Shown in pieces: positions 6,125 to 8,270 of a DNA stretch of 8,270 bases. Origin of the DNA: JBFLVQ01 sp040758525. GTDB taxonomy: Bacteria; Acidobacteriota; Blastocatellia; Chloracidobacteriales; JADJPF01. The stretch lies in contig JBFLVQ010000434.1 in assembly GCA_040758525.1 (NCBI GenBank), positions 1 to 8,270 of the forward strand, written 5' to 3'. The notes below the pieces were generated by a model. It was not told where the DNA came from. It ran no database searches and saw nothing but the letters and a program-made list of their open reading frames with translations. The position numbers and the translations under genes are program-made. The first letter of the stretch is position 1; every line of letters begins with the position of its first letter.

Positions 6125-6462
6125 TTATCTTGATATAGGTTTGTCTTGCTGTTGAGATTGGTATATGAGAAGTAGTTCGAGGTCAGGGGTGTTCACTAAA
6201 GTGGTGTAGTTACAACCCTGCGGAAATTCATCATTGAGCATGACATAGGTTGGGAGTAGACAATGGGAAAGTAAGATGGAACGTTTCATAGAATGTTTCG
6301 GATGAACAATTGCCCGATATATTACTTGTTCGGATAAGAGAGTGTAATATTAGTCATAGAAGTAATTATGCCTGTTTCGATGCATGTGCTTGTTATGCGG
6401 TATTATCAATACCAGGCTTATTCCTGCTTCTTCAGTGAGTTTAGCTTTCCTATAACCAATCA
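6125..6462. other. intergenic region without recognised gene
   Basis: About 340 nt between copy B and the amidohydrolase stop codon. Only minimal ORFs occur. The part next to 6124 may contain the decayed start of copy B: a DK dipeptide five codons before the TAA recalls the MDK start of copy A. A small perfect hairpin lies at 6399-6413. I found no tRNA or other RNA gene. Confidence 0.4.
6399..6413 (-). terminator. weak hairpin downstream of the amidohydrolase
   Basis: GGTATT (6399-6404) and AATACC (6408-6413) form a perfect 6-bp stem with a 3-nt loop about 50 nt past the amidohydrolase stop. It is A/T-rich and lacks a T-run, so a terminator role is only a possibility. Confidence 0.2.
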
Positions 6463-7719
6463 TCAATGTATCGCGCCATTCGTGGTGTTCTTGTAAACGA
6501 TGCCATCTTTCATCACAAATACAACACGTCGCACGGCAGTGATGTCTTTTAACGGATCCCCATTGAGTGCAATGATGTCCGCCTGCAGACCATTCGCGAT
6601 TGAGCCGATCCGATTGGCCATGCCAAGTGCTTCTGCTCCAAGTGTGTTGGCAGAAACCATCGCCACCATAGTGTCCATTCCACAGTCGCGCACGCGATAA
6701 ATGAACTCCTCAGCATTGCGCCCATGTGCACCAGCCACAGCATCTGAGCCGAAAACAATTTTCAGTTTGGGAGTCTTTACTGCACGTCGCATCAACTCTT
6801 GGTCCATCGGCAGGATCTTCTCACTTAACGCCACAAGTGCCTCTTCATTTTTTGGGAAGAAGGGTGTACCAGCATACTTTTCCTTGTTCAAGAGATAGGT
6901 TTCAAGCAGTAGCCCGGCTTGTGGATCAAAATATATCCCCTTTTCGGCCATCAGTTTCAGTTCATCGTCTGTCGCCAGCCGACCGTGCTCGACTTGCGTG
7001 CACCCGGCAAGAGTTGCGCTACGAACAGCATCCTTGTTAGCATGGACGAGCGTGCGCAGGCCCTGTTTCTTTGCTTCGTCACATGCTGCATTCAATTGCT
7101 CCTGTGAAATTGTCATCCCGGCACTCGTACCCGCCGAGGCCATAATCTTGATCAGGTTTGCACCGGCTTCCTTCTGTTTCCTTACAAACACACGGATTTC
7201 ATCCGGTGTCCCAGTCTGCTCACCTCGTCCCTGGAGTGCCTCGATGGCTATCAAAATGCGCGGACCGGGAAGCGTTCCTTGTGCAATGGCATCACGTAAA
7301 GGAATGTCGGTGGGCGAGCCTACGCTTTGCACCGTCGTGAAACCCGCCATCAGCGTCGCCCATGCATTCGAGGCTGCTTGATAGGCGGCCTCCTGTGTTG
7401 TTGCGCCCATACCAGCATTTTTCCCATCCTTGCCAAAGCTCCAAGTAATGTGCACATGTGCATCAATCCAACCTGGTAATACTGTCAGGCCACGTAGGTC
7501 GTAACCCACCGGTTCAGCTTTGGGATCGATAGCAACGATCTTTGAGCCCTCGATTACGATGCGAGTGTCGTGCAACACGAGGCCCTTGCCATCAAACACC
7601 GTGCTTGCGGCAATCACTACGCGTTTATTCTCTGCAGATGCCTGTTGAGAAAATCCTTGCACCAACGCATAGAAGCCAAGAATGCTGATGATGCATAGAA
7701 TGCTCTTCAGTGATTGCAT
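6463..7719 (-). CDS. exported metal-dependent amidohydrolase (imidazolonepropionase-like family)
   Basis: A 418-residue hydrolase of the amidohydrolase superfamily, likely acting on an amide or peptide-like bond with a mono- or binuclear metal centre. Residues 1-29 form a signal peptide (cleavage near QQASA/E), so it works outside the cytoplasm. Metal and catalytic residues are all present: H88 and H90 in LPGWIDAHVHI, the likely carboxylated K191 in LIKIMASAG, H226 in LVHANKD, H245 in QVEHGR and D326 in FGSDAVAG. The ends form the usual small beta domain (N-terminal VFDGKGLVL, C-terminal ADIIALNGDPL). Secreted relatives include Xaa-Pro dipeptidases and other carboxypeptidase-like enzymes; the substrate here cannot be read off. 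A strong AAGGAGG (7728-7734) lies 8 nt before the ATG. It appears monocistronic. Its GC content is clearly above that of its neighbours (35/60 at 7201-7260 versus 20/60 at 2041-2100), suggesting acquisition by transfer. Confidence 0.88.
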   Translation of the reverse strand: MQSLKSILCIISILGFYALVQGFSQQASAENKRVVIAASTVFDGKGLVLHDTRIVIEGSKIVAIDPKAEPVGYDLRGLTVLPGWIDAHVHITWSFGKDGKNAGMGATTQEAAYQAASNAWATLMAGFTTVQSVGSPTDIPLRDAIAQGTLPGPRILIAIEALQGRGEQTGTPDEIRVFVRKQKEAGANLIKIMASAGTSAGMTISQEQLNAACDEAKKQGLRTLVHANKDAVRSATLAGCTQVEHGRLATDDELKLMAEKGIYFDPQAGLLLETYLLNKEKYAGTPFFPKNEEALVALSEKILPMDQELMRRAVKTPKLKIVFGSDAVAGAHGRNAEEFIYRVRDCGMDTMVAMVSANTLGAEALGMANRIGSIANGLQADIIALNGDPLKDITAVRRVVFVMKDGIVYKNTTNGAIH

Positions 7720-7727
7720 GATCAGTT

Positions 7728-7734
7728 CCTCCTT
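7728..7734 (-). promoter_or_regulatory. strong Shine-Dalgarno site of the amidohydrolase
   Basis: AAGGAGG on the minus strand, 8 nt before ATG 7719. It fixes the start codon and is the strongest ribosome site in the window. Confidence 0.85.
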
Positions 7735-7798
7735 CTCATTTCATTATTAACTTCCCCATTGTTTCCAAACTCACCAGCATATAATAAGGTAAACTCAG

Positions 7799-8020
7799 CT
7801 ACAAGGATGGCTTCCTACTTCCAAGCTTTGCGGAAAGCACCAAGATCCAAGAAAGTGTTAGTTTGTCCAATATAGCTAGCTCGGCAAACTCTTGGCGAGG
7901 GCCTGGAATGCTAAACTTGATATAGCCTACACCTTGTCTGAGATTGATAAGAGCATTAGGATAGAGATCAATGGAAGATTTTGGAAGGCTAAAAGATGGA
8001 ATTATTTTGTTTAAAAGCAC
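7799..8020 (-). CDS. doubtful small ORF, hypothetical
   Basis: A 73-codon frame from a GTG at 8020, ending just inside the amidohydrolase leader region. The peptide (with DLYPNALINLRQGVGYIKF) has a plausible composition, but no clear ribosome site precedes the GTG and I do not recognise it. It could be a decayed gene fragment or chance. If it is not a gene, the 7720-8061 interval is a non-coding divergent promoter region between the amidohydrolase and the NTPase. Confidence 0.2.
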   Translation of the reverse strand: MLLNKIIPSFSLPKSSIDLYPNALINLRQGVGYIKFSIPGPRQEFAELAILDKLTLSWILVLSAKLGSRKPSL

Positions 8021-8061
8021 ATCGAAGGATTCTCTTCTATTGACCTTTTGTTATTATTATT

Positions 8062-8270
8062 ATGACAAACCTTAATACCTACAAAACAGTCAGCATTTGT
8101 GGAGCACCAGCATCTGGTAAAAGTACCCTCTTAAATGAAATGGCACACTATATTGGTGTCTCTCACACTGTTGTCCCTATACATATAGAGGGAATGAAGC
8201 TTACTATGATTGAAGAAAACAGATCTGGAATAAAGATTTATTCAACCGGAGGAGTATTAATATTTAGAGA
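8062..8270 (+). CDS. P-loop NTPase, possibly small-GTPase-like, 5' part only (cut by window edge)
   Basis: The first 69 codons of a nucleotide-binding protein, starting at ATG 8062 just after a TTA-repeat stretch; no clear ribosome site is visible. Residues ~14-21 (GAPASGKS) form a Walker A P-loop that would bind the phosphates of ATP or GTP. The order that follows is a short helix, a variable region, then a beta strand ending in IKIYSTGGVLIFR. This recalls prokaryotic small GTPases of the MglA/Rab-like kind, where a similar strand leads into switch II, but the diagnostic G4 motif (NKxD) would lie beyond the window. A nucleotide kinase or other P-loop ATPase is equally possible. The neighbouring genes give no functional hint. 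Confidence 0.7.
   Translation, partial: MTNLNTYKTVSICGAPASGKSTLLNEMAHYIGVSHTVVPIHIEGMKLTMIEENRSGIKIYSTGGVLIFR

Noticed and set aside
6170..6190. AGTTCGAGG segment as a tRNA T-loop
   Set aside because: No acceptor, D or anticodon stem can be formed around it, and the consensus GTTCGANTC is not met.
6297..6335. TTCGGAT direct repeat (6297-6303, 6329-6335) and GAACAA/TTGTTC inverted repeat as an operator
   Set aside because: The motifs are 6-7 nt, poorly placed relative to any start codon, and expected by chance in AT-rich intergenic DNA.
6500..7381. Several plus-strand ORFs of 60-127 codons inside the amidohydrolase gene
   Set aside because: They are antisense shadows of a well-supported gene with all catalytic motifs; their composition is atypical and they lack good ribosome sites.

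Overview
The window looks like chromosomal DNA of a diderm (Gram-negative-type) bacterium of low to moderate GC. The reasons are the Shine-Dalgarno sites before most genes, an ECF sigma factor with a membrane-bound partner, a Spy/CpxP-type periplasmic protein, and two exported hydrolases with cleavable signal peptides. I cannot name the genus. The standard genetic code fits every gene.

Layout. 1-133: window edge, at most a short ORF tail. 134-508 (-): a small coiled-coil protein, here called copy A. 509-905: no gene, but a MITE-like palindromic element (598-839) and a GC-rich hairpin (841-858). 906-4468 (-): a tight four-gene operon. In transcription order it encodes an ECF sigma factor (3896-4468), a single-pass membrane protein that is probably its anti-sigma factor (3394-3957, overlapping the sigma gene), a periplasmic LTXXQ protein (2934-3374) and an exported GH42-like glycoside hydrolase (906-2891). 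4469-4769: mostly non-coding. 4770-5729 (+): an IS630-family (DD34E) transposase broken by two frameshifts and a stop. 5795-6124 (-): copy B, a broken paralogue of copy A sharing a 79-bp block at 78/79 identity. 6125-6462: no gene. 6463-7719 (-): an exported metal-dependent amidohydrolase, clearly richer in GC than its neighbours. 7720-8061: at best a doubtful small ORF. 8062-8270 (+): the start of a P-loop NTPase, possibly a small GTPase, cut by the window edge.

How the genes may work together. The four-gene operon reads as a signalling module. The sigma factor would be held at the membrane by the protein encoded just after it, an LTXXQ-fold periplasmic protein could act as sensor or chaperone, and the last gene is an exported sugar-cleaving enzyme as effector. 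The order resembles the sigma/anti-sigma/periplasmic-sensor logic of Cnr-type systems. However, neither the membrane protein nor the LTXXQ protein has any His or Cys, so metal sensing is unlikely. This operon is the best candidate for an undescribed system here.

The surroundings look recombined: copies A and B lie on either side of the operon and the dead IS630, and each lacks a part that the other keeps.
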